Both the position numbers and the translations under genes were made by a program. Positions 1 to 7,349 of a stretch of 17,187 bases of DNA are shown here, one piece after another (within the stretch, counting starts at the first letter, position 1; each line of letters opens with the position of its first letter). The DNA comes from Angelakisella sp. Lineage in GTDB: Bacteria; Bacillota; Clostridia; Oscillospirales; Ruminococcaceae. The notes under the pieces are model-generated. The model searched no databases. It was not told where the DNA came from and was given only the letters and a program-made list of their open reading frames with translations. The stretch is from assembly GCA_020024555.1 (NCBI GenBank), contig JAHHTQ010000038.1, positions 1 through 17,187 on the forward strand, in the 5' to 3' direction.

Positions 1-64
1 TTGAAAAAAATTGAGTAAAACTTTTATAGACTTCGTCATTATGACGAATGACTATGCTTTTTTT
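1..64 (-). repeat. Partial copy of an intergenic repeat, inverted relative to the copy near 9.6 kb
   Basis: Bases 1-51 are the reverse complement of 9588-9638 with one mismatch by eye (50 of 51). Similarity fades over the next 10-15 bases. The segment contains the hairpin TTCGTCAT/ATGACGAA. The copy runs off the left edge of the window, so its full extent is unknown. It is most likely a dispersed non-coding repeat of this genome. Confidence 0.8.
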
Positions 65-71
65 ACACGCT

Positions 72-108
72 AAAATCCGTCTTATTATTTTAAGACGGAT
101 TTTTTATT
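72..108. terminator. Intrinsic terminator, possibly bidirectional
   Basis: Perfect 13-bp stem (72-84 with 91-103, AAAATCCGTCTTA arm) and a 6-base loop. The better T-run (TTTTT then AT-rich) lies on the plus side. The hairpin sits immediately after the stop codon of the minus-strand CoA-binding gene, so it probably also ends that operon, with the U-run formed by the T residues of the stem. Confidence 0.75.
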
Positions 109-466
109 ATTTATTTGGATATGATTTTATTCCAACCAACAGACAACCGTCTATATATGGAATATTGTTTTCATTAAGATATTTCAGCAAATTTTCATCA
201 GATGCTCCGGGCTGTATCACAATACATTTAAAATCTTTTTTGCATTCCTGCAAAAGTTTTAAGCCTTTTACAGGGTGAATACATAAATCTATTATGTCAA
301 TATCATCTTCAATATCATTAACAGAGCTTAGCTCTTTACCGACAGAATATACTGTATATCCATTTTCAATTAACTCATTTTTTATTTTGTACGCATATTT
401 TTCTTCGTTTAGAGTATCGCCCAAAACAGCGAATGTTTTTTGTTTCATAATTTCCTGCATATCCAT
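107..466 (-). CDS. Small CoA-binding (Rossmann-fold) domain protein
   Basis: A 119-codon protein resembling the CoA_binding_2/YccU family: a single Rossmann-like domain with an early strand and glycine turn (FAVLGDT), alternating strands and helices, and the late family signature IQPGAS, where these proteins normally carry a conserved Q-G pair. Family members bind CoA in vitro but have no agreed cellular role. It is the second gene of an operon, 24 bases after the EamA transporter, and is followed at once by a terminator. The start is uncertain: GAAAGGAAG lies 11 bases before the first ATG, while AGGA lies 5 bases before an in-frame ATG six codons in (446-448), giving the variant starting MKQKTFAVLGDT. 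The family assignment rests on recognised motifs and length only. Confidence 0.8.
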   Translation of the reverse strand: MDMQEIMKQKTFAVLGDTLNEEKYAYKIKNELIENGYTVYSVGKELSSVNDIEDDIDIIDLCIHPVKGLKLLQECKKDFKCIVIQPGASDENLLKYLNENNIPYIDGCLLVGIKSYPNK

Positions 467-490
467 AAAGTTATATACTTCCTTTCATCT

Positions 491-1375
491 TTATTTAGAA
501 TAAGCTTTCGTACTCCATTTATTGTTGTATAAATACATTACTATTGCCATTCCTATAATTATACTGTAACCGAGTAAGCTGTATTTATCCGGTATTTGCC
601 GAAAAAATATAAGTCCCAATATACCCGCAAATACTATTTGTGAATAATCATATACCGATATTTCCCTTGCGCTTGCATAAGTATACGCTTTTGTTACCGC
701 AAACTGTCCCCCTGTTCCAAAAAATCCCGAAACAATCAGTATAATAACTTCTTTTAATTCCATAGGCTGAAAGTTCATTATAATCAGTGGCAAGGTTGTA
801 ATCAAAGAAAAAGATGTAAAGCAAAGTATAATCAAACTGCTGTCAACGTGATTATTGCCCAGTTTACGAACATAACTGTACGCAACACCTGCCGATACTC
901 CTCCGAAAAAACCAATGGCTGACGGAATAAAATTAATATTGTGGAAAGAAGGACGGATAGCTATAAGCATACCCATAAACGCGCCCAAGATTATCATTAA
1001 CTGTGGGAATTTAACTTTTTCTTTTAATATAAAAAAGCTGAAAATTACCGTAAAAAACGGTGACATTTTATTTAGCATCGTTGCATCTGCAAACAGTAGT
1101 TTATCCACTGCGTAAAAATTACATATAATACCGAGCGTACCAAAAAGCGAACGCATAAACAGTGATGTAGAAATGGTTTTGTTAAAATTAACTTCCGGTT
1201 TCTTCTTTAAAATAATATACAGCGCAACCCAAAAGGCTATACCGTTTCTGAAAAAAGTCTTTTGTATCGGTGGCAAATCGCCTGAAAGTTTCACAAATAA
1301 ATTCATAAGAGCAAAGCACAATGCCGCGCAAAGTATGAAAAAAATACCTTTCGTTTTGTTTTCTTGATTAGACAT
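491..1375 (-). CDS. EamA/DMT-family transporter
   Basis: A 294-residue polytopic membrane protein with about ten predicted transmembrane helices arranged as two repeated EamA halves (roughly residues 10-140 and 150-285). Features typical of the drug/metabolite transporter superfamily are the N-terminal helix rich in A, L and F (ILCAALCFALMNLFVKL), an F-R-N/G turn after helix 1, and the conserved first-half motif ending FSFFILKEKV. Members export or exchange metabolites and amino acids; the substrate cannot be read from sequence. AAGGAG lies about 6 bases before the ATG. It is the first gene of an operon with the downstream CoA-binding protein, behind a sigma-A-like promoter in the gap after cca. 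Adjacent placement does not by itself prove a functional link. Confidence 0.88.
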   Translation of the reverse strand: MSNQENKTKGIFFILCAALCFALMNLFVKLSGDLPPIQKTFFRNGIAFWVALYIILKKKPEVNFNKTISTSLFMRSLFGTLGIICNFYAVDKLLFADATMLNKMSPFFTVIFSFFILKEKVKFPQLMIILGAFMGMLIAIRPSFHNINFIPSAIGFFGGVSAGVAYSYVRKLGNNHVDSSLIILCFTSFSLITTLPLIIMNFQPMELKEVIILIVSGFFGTGGQFAVTKAYTYASAREISVYDYSQIVFAGILGLIFFRQIPDKYSLLGYSIIIGMAIVMYLYNNKWSTKAYSK

Positions 1376-1470
1376 AAAAACTCCTTAAATAATATTTAGT
1401 ATAATAGATTTAATTCTTTGTGAAAAATAAATAAATCTCATTCAAAATAATTGTGCAATAAAGCAGTTAC

Positions 1471-1499
1471 ATTATATCACATCATTAATTTTTATACAA
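1471..1499 (-). promoter_or_regulatory. Sigma-A-type promoter for the EamA operon
   Basis: On the minus strand, TTGTAT (1494-1499) and TATAAT (1471-1476) are separated by 17 bases, giving a transcript with a leader of about 90 bases before the EamA start. The promoter begins only some 20 bases upstream of the cca stop side boundary. I see no clear terminator after cca, so read-through from cca could also feed this operon. Confidence 0.6.
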
Positions 1500-1519
1500 A
1501 TACCAAATACAAAGATTTT

Positions 1520-2914
1520 TTATTGCAAATCAGTATTGTTTAATTCTCTTGCAATCTTAATTAAGCTTTCTTTCGTATTATCTGTCTTTTCATCAATAAC
1601 CATTCCAAGCAATACGTTCAATGTTTTTCCTATATTTTTATTTTCTGCAAATCCTATGTTTATTAAATCTTTGCCATTAACCGCCAAATCTTTAAGAGAA
1701 AAACACGATTGTTCTTCCAATATTTCGTCAAGCATTTTTTCAAATAAATCAAGTTTTGTATATATTTCATCAAGTTCTTTATCGGTTCTGTTTTGTCCGA
1801 ACAAATCATATTTTCTTAATATAATTAATTTTCTGATACTTTCGGCATTAATTTTGTTTAATAGACGTTTGATATACGATTTCTTACAAATAAAATCAAT
1901 GTTATGATATAAAATTAATTGAGTTACTTTTGAAATAATATCATTACTGAATTTTAAGCTTTTAAGTATCTCTGTCGTTATTTCAGCGGATATTTGTTGA
2001 TGATTACAAAAATGTCCGTTTTTGTTGTCGTCTTCTGTATAACAATGCGGTTTTCCAATATCGTGAAACAACACAGCCAATCTGATTATAATATCAGTAT
2101 CCATAAAAATATCGCTTTCATACTCCATACAATGCAAAGTATGCTCCCATACGTCATATTTATGATATTTGTTATTTTGCTTAAAACCTATCATAACTTC
2201 AATTTGCGGAATAAACACAGAGAACACTTCCGCAAATTCTCTGAATATTTCCGCACCGCAATTTCTACTCATAAGTATCTTACAAAGTTCAGTATTTATG
2301 CGTTCCACAGATATATTTTTCAGTAGGGCTTTATTATCAAAAATTGCTTTCTTTGTTTCGCTGTCAATATTAAACTTAAATTGAGCGGAAAAACGCAAAG
2401 CGCGAAGTATCCGTAATGCGTCTTCTGTAAATCTTTGATTGGGATTACCTACACAGCTTATGGTCTTTGTATCAATACTCTTTGTCCCTCCAAAAATGTC
2501 AACTATATTTGTTTTTGGACTGTATGCCATTGCATTCATAGTAAAGTCACGTCTTTTTAAATCTTCTGATAAATTTTGTTCAAAGCAAACTTCCGTTGGG
2601 TGTCTGCTGTCTGTATAACCGCTTTCGGTGCGGTAGGTTGTTATTTCATATTGGTTATTGTTTATAACTACCGCTATTGTTCCGAATTTTTTTCCAAGTT
2701 CTATAAGGTTATAGTCTTTACCGAAAATTTTTATAACCTCATCGGGTTTTGCATTTGTTGTTATATCCCAATCGTGCGGAATTTTGCCCATATACATATC
2801 ACGCACACAGCCGCCGACAAGATATGCCTCATATCCGTTATCATATAAAGTATTGAGTATAACTGTCGCCTCAGGTGGTATTAAAGAACTATCATACGCA
2901 TTAATCGTTATCAC
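1520..2914 (-). CDS. cca: CCA tRNA nucleotidyltransferase with HD domain
   Basis: Adds or repairs the 3' CCA of tRNAs in the cytoplasm, using CTP and ATP without a nucleic-acid template. The 464 residues show class II nucleotidyltransferase features: LVGGCVRD (about 32-39) followed by the catalytic carboxylates in HDWD (D48, D50), RRDFTMNAMAY (121-131), and EDALRILRALRF (164-175), which contains the EDxxR nucleotide-selection motif. A metal-binding HD domain follows (FHDIGKP, H284-D285, with upstream H258). It is a single-gene unit between htpG and the EamA operon. The open frame begins at GTG (2912-2914) with no ATG nearby. The only Shine-Dalgarno-like sequence, GTGGGGTGAT, overlaps this GTG, so initiation may be inefficient or begin slightly downstream. 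A split into separate A- and CC-adding enzymes occurs in some bacteria, so CC-only activity is not excluded. Confidence 0.93.
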   Translation of the reverse strand: MITINAYDSSLIPPEATVILNTLYDNGYEAYLVGGCVRDMYMGKIPHDWDITTNAKPDEVIKIFGKDYNLIELGKKFGTIAVVINNNQYEITTYRTESGYTDSRHPTEVCFEQNLSEDLKRRDFTMNAMAYSPKTNIVDIFGGTKSIDTKTISCVGNPNQRFTEDALRILRALRFSAQFKFNIDSETKKAIFDNKALLKNISVERINTELCKILMSRNCGAEIFREFAEVFSVFIPQIEVMIGFKQNNKYHKYDVWEHTLHCMEYESDIFMDTDIIIRLAVLFHDIGKPHCYTEDDNKNGHFCNHQQISAEITTEILKSLKFSNDIISKVTQLILYHNIDFICKKSYIKRLLNKINAESIRKLIILRKYDLFGQNRTDKELDEIYTKLDLFEKMLDEILEEQSCFSLKDLAVNGKDLINIGFAENKNIGKTLNVLLGMVIDEKTDNTKESLIKIARELNNTDLQ

Positions 2915-3030
2915 CCCACTTGTAAATTTAAATATTTTTAATATTATACTATAAATATAAAATAAATAAAATACTAAGCCTTAATAAATCGAAAAGCTTT
3001 ATTATATGGTTATAGTAACAAAGTATCTAT

Positions 3031-3062
3031 AAAAAATAAAAGGTGGCTGTTACAGTCACCTC
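3031..3062 (-). terminator. Intrinsic terminator of htpG
   Basis: Read on the minus strand, GGTGACTG-TAA-CAGCCACC forms an 8-bp stem (3042-3049 with 3053-3060, one G-U pair), followed by TTTTATTTTTT. It lies 23 bases past the htpG stop codon. Confidence 0.85.
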
Positions 3063-3084
3063 TTATAAAAAATTATTTATTTAA

Positions 3085-4971
3085 TTAGCCAAGCATACTC
3101 AATAAGTCGCACACTTTTGCGGAATACTCGGACGGATTTTCTATTGCTACGCCCTCAACGATAAGCGCCTGTGTATATAGCACATCTGTAAGTTCTTTTA
3201 GTTTGTCTTTATCACTGTCATTTAGTTTTTGCAGTAAAGCGAATATCTTGTGATTAGGATTAATTTCAAGAACACGTTTTGCTTTAACAGAGTTATCCTG
3301 TGGCATTTGGTTAAGTACTTTTTCCATTTCAAGTGAAATATTGCCATCTGTTGTTATACAAACAGCGTGGTTTTTCAAACGGTTTGAAATACGTATACTG
3401 TTCACCTTGTCACCAAGAGCAAGTTGCATTTCTTCAAGCAAAGGCTTATTTTCTTCTGTCAATTTTTCAGTAGCTTTTTTCTCGTCTTCCGTATCTATAT
3501 TAAAGTCGCCGTCTTGAATTGATTTAAAGCCTTTTTCCTTATATTTATCAAGAATTTTTATGCAAAATTCATCAACATCTTCTGTTAAATACAATATTTC
3601 AAAGCCTTTTTCAAGTACAAATTCCGTTTGTGGCAAGTTCTTGCAACGAGTGATATTTTCACCTGTTACATAGTAAATATCGTTTTGGTCAGGTTTCATA
3701 CGGGAGATATATTCGTCAAGAGTAACAAGTTTTTCTTCATAAGAAGATGTAAACAAAAGTAAATCTTGAAGTTTCTCTTTATTCATACCAAAACTGTCGT
3801 AAGCGCCGAATTTTATTTGTCTGCCGAAACTTGACCAAAATGTCTCATATTTTTCACGTTTATTGTTACAGATAGATTTTAGTTCAGACAGAATTTTCTT
3901 TTCTATATTTTTTGCAATAATTGTAAGTTGTCTGTCGTGTTGCAACATTTCACGTGAGATATTGAGCGACAAATCTTGACTGTCCACAAGTCCGCGTACA
4001 AAAGCGAGATAGTCAGGCAACAAATCACTGCATTTATCCATAATAAGAACACCGTTACTGTATAGTTGAAGTCCCTTTTGGAATTCTTTTGTATAGTAGT
4101 CGTATGGCGCACGTGTTGGTATAAACATCAGCGCGTCGTATGTTGCTGTGCCTTCTGTTTTTGTGTGTATTGTTGCTATTGGGTCTTCGTAATCATAGAA
4201 TTTGTTTTTATAGAACTCTTTGTATTCTTCTTCTTTTATTTCGGATTTATTTTTTCTCCATAAAGGAAGCATAGTATTAAGAGTTTCTATCTCTGTATAT
4301 GTTTCATATTCATCGCTGTCTTCTTTTTTGCGACTCTTTTCTACCGGCATTTTAATCGGATAGTGTATATAGTCGCTGTAACGTTTAATAAGCGATGATA
4401 TTCTGTAACTGTCAAGATACTCACTGTATCTTTCTTCGTCTGTATCCTCTTTTATATAGAGAACGATTGTCGTGCCAACTTCGTCTCTCTCGGCTGTTTC
4501 TATTTCGTAACCCTCTACGCCTTCGGAAGTCCACCGATAAGCTGTTTGACTACCAAAAGCTTTTGATGTGACGGTTACTTTCTTTGCTACCATAAACGCA
4601 GAATAAAAACCTACGCCAAATTGACCTATAACACTGATATCTTCCGGTTGTTCATTTTCGTTTTTGAATGCCAAAGAACCGCTCTTCGCTATTGTGCCAA
4701 GATTATTTTCGAGTTCTTCTTTTGTCATACCGATACCGTTATCTGTAATAGTAACAGTACGGGCATCTTTATCTACTGCTATATTAATTTCAAAATCATC
4801 ACGCGAAAGTTTTATACTGTCATCAGTAAGTGATTTAAAGTACATTTTATCAATAGCGTCGCTTGCATTTGATATAAGTTCGCGTAAAAAGATTTCTTTA
4901 TGTGTGTAAATTGAGCCAATCATAAGCTCTAACAGTCGTTTTGACTCTGCCTTAAATTCTTGCATAGCCAT
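3085..4971 (-). CDS. htpG: Molecular chaperone HtpG (bacterial Hsp90)
   Basis: ATP-dependent homodimeric chaperone of the cytoplasm that remodels late folding intermediates. The 628 residues are the usual full length. The N-terminal GHKL ATPase domain shows the helix IFLRELISNASDAIDK with the catalytic Glu and nucleotide-binding Asn, DNGIGMT, and the lid region GQFGVGFYSAFMV. The middle domain carries YSNGVLIMD and VDSQDLSLNISREMLQ, with the catalytic-loop Arg. A C-terminal dimerisation domain follows and, as in all bacterial forms, there is no MEEVD tail. AGAGGTG lies 8 bases before the ATG; a second ATG two codons on is a possible alternative. The gene stands alone with its own promoter, CIRCE operator and terminator, so it should be induced when HrcA loses activity on heat or misfolding stress. 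Confidence 0.97.
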   Translation of the reverse strand: MAMQEFKAESKRLLELMIGSIYTHKEIFLRELISNASDAIDKMYFKSLTDDSIKLSRDDFEINIAVDKDARTVTITDNGIGMTKEELENNLGTIAKSGSLAFKNENEQPEDISVIGQFGVGFYSAFMVAKKVTVTSKAFGSQTAYRWTSEGVEGYEIETAERDEVGTTIVLYIKEDTDEERYSEYLDSYRISSLIKRYSDYIHYPIKMPVEKSRKKEDSDEYETYTEIETLNTMLPLWRKNKSEIKEEEYKEFYKNKFYDYEDPIATIHTKTEGTATYDALMFIPTRAPYDYYTKEFQKGLQLYSNGVLIMDKCSDLLPDYLAFVRGLVDSQDLSLNISREMLQHDRQLTIIAKNIEKKILSELKSICNNKREKYETFWSSFGRQIKFGAYDSFGMNKEKLQDLLLFTSSYEEKLVTLDEYISRMKPDQNDIYYVTGENITRCKNLPQTEFVLEKGFEILYLTEDVDEFCIKILDKYKEKGFKSIQDGDFNIDTEDEKKATEKLTEENKPLLEEMQLALGDKVNSIRISNRLKNHAVCITTDGNISLEMEKVLNQMPQDNSVKAKRVLEINPNHKIFALLQKLNDSDKDKLKELTDVLYTQALIVEGVAIENPSEYSAKVCDLLSMLG

Positions 4972-4999
4972 TATATGAACACCTCTTATATTTTTATTA

Positions 5000-5026
5000 T
5001 TAGCACTCTTTTATGTTGAGTGCTAA
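5000..5026. promoter_or_regulatory. CIRCE operator (HrcA binding site)
   Basis: TTAGCACTC-N9-GAGTGCTAA, a perfect match to the CIRCE consensus. It lies between the -10 box of the htpG promoter and the htpG ribosome binding site, covering the expected transcription start, as expected for HrcA repression. The hrcA gene itself is not in this window. Confidence 0.96.
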
Positions 5027-5029
5027 TAT

Positions 5030-5058
5030 AGTATAGCAGATAGTTATATAAAAATCAA
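5030..5058 (-). promoter_or_regulatory. Sigma-A promoter of htpG
   Basis: On the minus strand, TTGATT (5053-5058), 17-base spacer, TATACT (5030-5035). The CIRCE element begins 3 bases after the -10 box. Upstream sequence from 5059 to about 5205 is very AT-rich and shows no gene or convincing site. Confidence 0.88.
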
Positions 5059-5204
5059 TACTTGTAATATTTTATTTACAGTTATTTTAAAAAACACATC
5101 ACAATTAGTAAAAAACACTGTAATAATAATTAATTTTTTAAATTTGAATTTAACTGTTTTTTGAAATATTAATATAATTTGCAATTAACCCATTATATAT
5201 AAAA

Positions 5205-5303
5205 AAAATAGAAAGAGCGCAATCATATTTTGCCGATTGCGTCCAATCTATTTTTAAAAAATATAATTTATAGCCTTTAACAAAAGGCATTGCAGAAATT
5301 ATA
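5205..5303 (-). terminator. Tandem hairpin terminator after the YjfB-like gene
   Basis: Two successive hairpins on the minus strand follow the yjfB-like stop codon. The first pairs GCCTTT/AAAGGC (5273-5278 with 5283-5288), enclosed by TATAATTT/AAATTATA, and runs directly into TTTTTT. The second pairs CGCAATC/GATTGCG (5218-5224 with 5235-5241), extended by AATAG/CTATT, followed by a run of eight T. Either could terminate; together they insulate the small gene from htpG. Confidence 0.65.
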
Positions 5304-5306
5304 TGA

Positions 5307-5480
5307 CTATATTCTTATATTAAGTTTATGTCCAAAGTTAGGTGTTGCCGATTGCATCATTTCTACAAGTTGTTGACCTGTTTGTTTTTGCAAATCCATT
5401 ACTTTGCTAGCCATACGAATACTTACTGCCTGCATTGTTTGCGCTGATTTCATTGATATACTTGCTGCTGCTACGTCCAT
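5307..5480 (-). CDS. YjfB-family putative motility protein (57 aa)
   Basis: A 57-codon gene starting MDVAAASISM and ending GHKLNIRI. It shows the pattern of the YjfB putative motility family: a short N-terminal MD-(I/V)-A start, an alanine/serine/methionine-rich amphipathic helix, a helix with the paired-Gln segment QKQTGQQLVEMMQSA, and a short polar tail. There is no signal peptide or membrane segment. GGAGGTG (5488-5494) is placed ideally 7 bases before ATG, which argues strongly that this very short frame is translated. The SigD-type promoter at 5535-5560 independently supports a motility link. The biochemical role of the family is not known; no other flagellar gene is in the window. The family call rests on recognised composition and motif and is fairly confident. 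Confidence 0.85.
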   Translation of the reverse strand: MDVAAASISMKSAQTMQAVSIRMASKVMDLQKQTGQQLVEMMQSATPNFGHKLNIRI

Positions 5481-5534
5481 ACTTTCGCACCTCCAAATTT
5501 TATTTGTTTATGTAAAAATATTTACATAATAATC

Positions 5535-5560
5535 ATATCGGCATATTTTTCCAAGAATTA
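5535..5560 (-). promoter_or_regulatory. SigD/sigma-28 (motility) promoter
   Basis: On the minus strand, GCCGATAT (5535-5542) matches the consensus -10 of Bacillus-type SigD promoters at all eight bases, with TAAT (5557-5560) 14 bases upstream against the consensus TAAA. The predicted start is near 5528, leaving a leader of about 48 bases before the yjfB-like gene. The region 5561-5650 beyond it is extremely AT-rich and holds nothing else I can identify. Confidence 0.85.
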
Positions 5561-5650
5561 ATAGAATTTATATATTTTTAAACAACATACCTAAAAAAAT
5601 ATTTTTAAAAATAATATTTTTATATAAAAATACATATTTAAAATTTTTTA

Positions 5651-5679
5651 TTGACATAATACAACTTTTTATCTATACT
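5651..5679 (+). promoter_or_regulatory. Sigma-A promoter of the T-box operon
   Basis: TTGACA (5651-5656), 17-base spacer, TATACT (5674-5679): a near-consensus strong promoter. Transcription should start near 5686, a few bases before the conserved start of T-box Stem I. Confidence 0.9.
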
Positions 5680-5685
5680 AATTCT

Positions 5686-5969
5686 ATAAAAAGCGATGAA
5701 GGTAAGAGTAGATTTCAGGAGACGTTAAAGAGAGTTTCGGGTTGGTGTGACGAAATACAAAAGCTGATTTTGAAGATGGTACCGGAGCTGTATGGCTGAA
5801 TATGTCAAATGATATTTTAAGTTATGCTGGGTGTGCCCATTACAGCACAGAGTGATAACCAAAAGTCACTTGTTAAGGCAATTACTGTGAGGTAGTTGTG
5901 AATTAAGGTGGTAACACGAAGTTTTTTATAGCTTTCGTCCTTAAAAAAATAAGGGCGAAGGCTTTTTTT
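5686..5969 (+). ncRNA. T-box leader riboswitch, specifier probably AUG (Met)
   Basis: Conserved T-box elements appear in order: AGCGATGAA with the K-turn partner GGAGCT (5692-5700 and 5784-5789), AGTA of the specifier-loop S-turn (5707-5710), AGAGAG (5729-5734), the GGTGTGA distal loop (5744-5750), a Stem III hairpin near 5850-5875, and the T-box AAGGTGGTAACACG (5905-5918). Stem I closes by GGTA/TACC (5701-5704 with 5780-5783). The specifier-loop strand is GAA-G-ATG-G (5772-5779); by the usual GAA-N-XXX-purine pattern the specifier is AUG. The antiterminator pairs TTAAGG/CCTTAA and ACGAA/TTCGT, leaving a 7-base bulge starting UGGU (5909-5912). Its U should pair with discriminator A73, which fits tRNA-Met and argues against Asp (GAU, G73) or Gly (GGU, U73). 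The class is certain; the amino acid is inferred. Confidence 0.93.
5931..5969 (+). terminator. T-box-controlled intrinsic terminator
   Basis: 13-bp stem (5931-5943 with 5950-5962, two G-U pairs), 6-base loop and seven T. Its left arm contains CCTTAA and TTCGT, which pair instead with the T-box in the antiterminator when uncharged tRNA binds, so the two structures exclude each other. Confidence 0.93.
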
Positions 5970-6018
5970 ATACCTTTGTCCAAATAATGATTAAAAAAGG
6001 AAAAGGAGCAAAATTTTT

Positions 6019-7347
6019 ATGGAGAAAAAAATTAAAGCAAACGCGTGGGGACTTCTTCCCATAGCAATATTCTTGGTTTTCTATTTAGGGCTTGGCATAC
6101 TTTTTGAGTATGGTCTTGGTATAAAAATGGGTTTTTACGATATCCCGATAGTTGTCGGCTTTTTGATAGCCATTTTGGTTGCATGCCTGCAAAACCGTTC
6201 TGTTTCGTTTGAAGAAAAATTGACGGTTATGGCAAGCGGTGTCGGTGACAAAAATATTATAACTATGATACTTATATTTTTGGCATCCGGTCTTTTTGTA
6301 GGAGTTACAGGAAGAAGCAGCGCCGAATCGGTAGCATATTTTATGTTTTCAATAGCGCCTGCAAAAATGGCTCCTATTGTTCTGTTTATTGTAGCTTGCG
6401 TAGTATCTATTGCAATGGGTACTTCCACAGGAACAATTACACTTATTACACCGATAGCGATTGCCGTTTCCGAAGTTTCGGGATTTTCTTTGCCACTGTG
6501 TATAGGTACAGTCGCCGGTGGCGCAATGTTCGGAGATAATCTTTCATTTATATCGGATACAACCATTGCGGCTTGCACAACACAAGGCTGCGCTATGAAA
6601 GACAAATTCAAAACAAACTTTAAAATAGCCTTTCCCGCGGCAATAGTATCGCTTATATTAATCGGAATTTTGTCAATGAATGTCGATACGGTTGAAAAAG
6701 CTGTCGGTGAATACAATATATTTTTGTTTATCCCATATCTATTGGTACTTATCTTTGGTATAATTGGTATAAATGTATTCGTGGTTTTGATAATAGGAAT
6801 AATCGCAGGTATAATTACTTCTCTTGCTGTTGGCGTAATTACGCCTATGACAATACTTACATCTATGCGTTCGGGTATAGAGGGAATGTATGAAACAATA
6901 CTTGTTGCAGTACTTGTTTCGGCGCTATGCGGACTTATTAAAAATAACGGCGGATTTGAAGCGTTGCTGGGCTTTGTCAAAAAATACTGCAAGAGTAACA
7001 AAAGCGGTCAATTCGGAATGGGACTACTTGTTGGCGCTATGGATATAGCTACCGCAAACAATACGGTTGCTATCGTTATTGCAGGTCCCATTGCAAAAGA
7101 TATGAGCAAAGACTATAATATTTCTCCGCAACAATCAGCGTCAATACTCGATACTTTTTCCTGTGTATTCCAGATTATTCTGCCTTATGGAGCGCAAATG
7201 TTGCTCGCTGTTTCAGCCGCGACTGTTTTGGGATATACAGTATCACCATTCGCGATAATGCCATATCTGTTCTATCCTCTTTTGCTTGGTGTATTTGTGG
7301 TATTGTCAATCGTATTTTCAAAAGAAAAAACAACAGAGGGTAAATAA
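6019..7347 (+). CDS. NhaC-family transporter, probable methionine permease
   Basis: A 442-residue inner-membrane protein with about eleven or twelve hydrophobic helices and the features of the NhaC/ion-transporter superfamily: the re-entrant segment MGTSTGTITLITPI near residues 133-146, a GAMFGDNLSFISDTTIAA segment (about 167-184), and a second-half repeat with ATANNTVAIVIAGPIAK and DTFSCVFQIILPYG. The family includes Na+/H+ antiporters, but members controlled by amino-acid riboswitches have been proposed as amino-acid importers: MetT for methionine and a tyrosine counterpart. Here the preceding T-box, with a likely Met specifier, favours methionine uptake; this is inferred from regulation, not shown by the protein. 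AAGGAG lies 10 bases before ATG. It is the first gene of a three-gene operon, followed 2 bases later by the cobyrinate a,c-diamide synthase. Confidence 0.88.
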   Translation: MEKKIKANAWGLLPIAIFLVFYLGLGILFEYGLGIKMGFYDIPIVVGFLIAILVACLQNRSVSFEEKLTVMASGVGDKNIITMILIFLASGLFVGVTGRSSAESVAYFMFSIAPAKMAPIVLFIVACVVSIAMGTSTGTITLITPIAIAVSEVSGFSLPLCIGTVAGGAMFGDNLSFISDTTIAACTTQGCAMKDKFKTNFKIAFPAAIVSLILIGILSMNVDTVEKAVGEYNIFLFIPYLLVLIFGIIGINVFVVLIIGIIAGIITSLAVGVITPMTILTSMRSGIEGMYETILVAVLVSALCGLIKNNGGFEALLGFVKKYCKSNKSGQFGMGLLVGAMDIATANNTVAIVIAGPIAKDMSKDYNISPQQSASILDTFSCVFQIILPYGAQMLLAVSAATVLGYTVSPFAIMPYLFYPLLLGVFVVLSIVFSKEKTTEGK

Positions 7348-7349
7348 AT

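Noticed and set aside
5059..5204. Gene or structured RNA between htpG and the motility gene
   Set aside because: Only AT-rich sequence with weak chance palindromes (for example around TTAAATTTGAATTTAA); no frame with a ribosome site.
5686..6018. Cobalamin or SAM riboswitch upstream of the B12 genes
   Set aside because: All conserved elements here belong to a T-box, and no B12-box or SAM-box consensus core is visible.
6135..7001. 288-codon open frame antisense to the NhaC transporter
   Set aside because: It lies entirely opposite a well-supported membrane-protein gene. Long antisense frames are common opposite such genes, and it shows no ribosome site or recognisable family.
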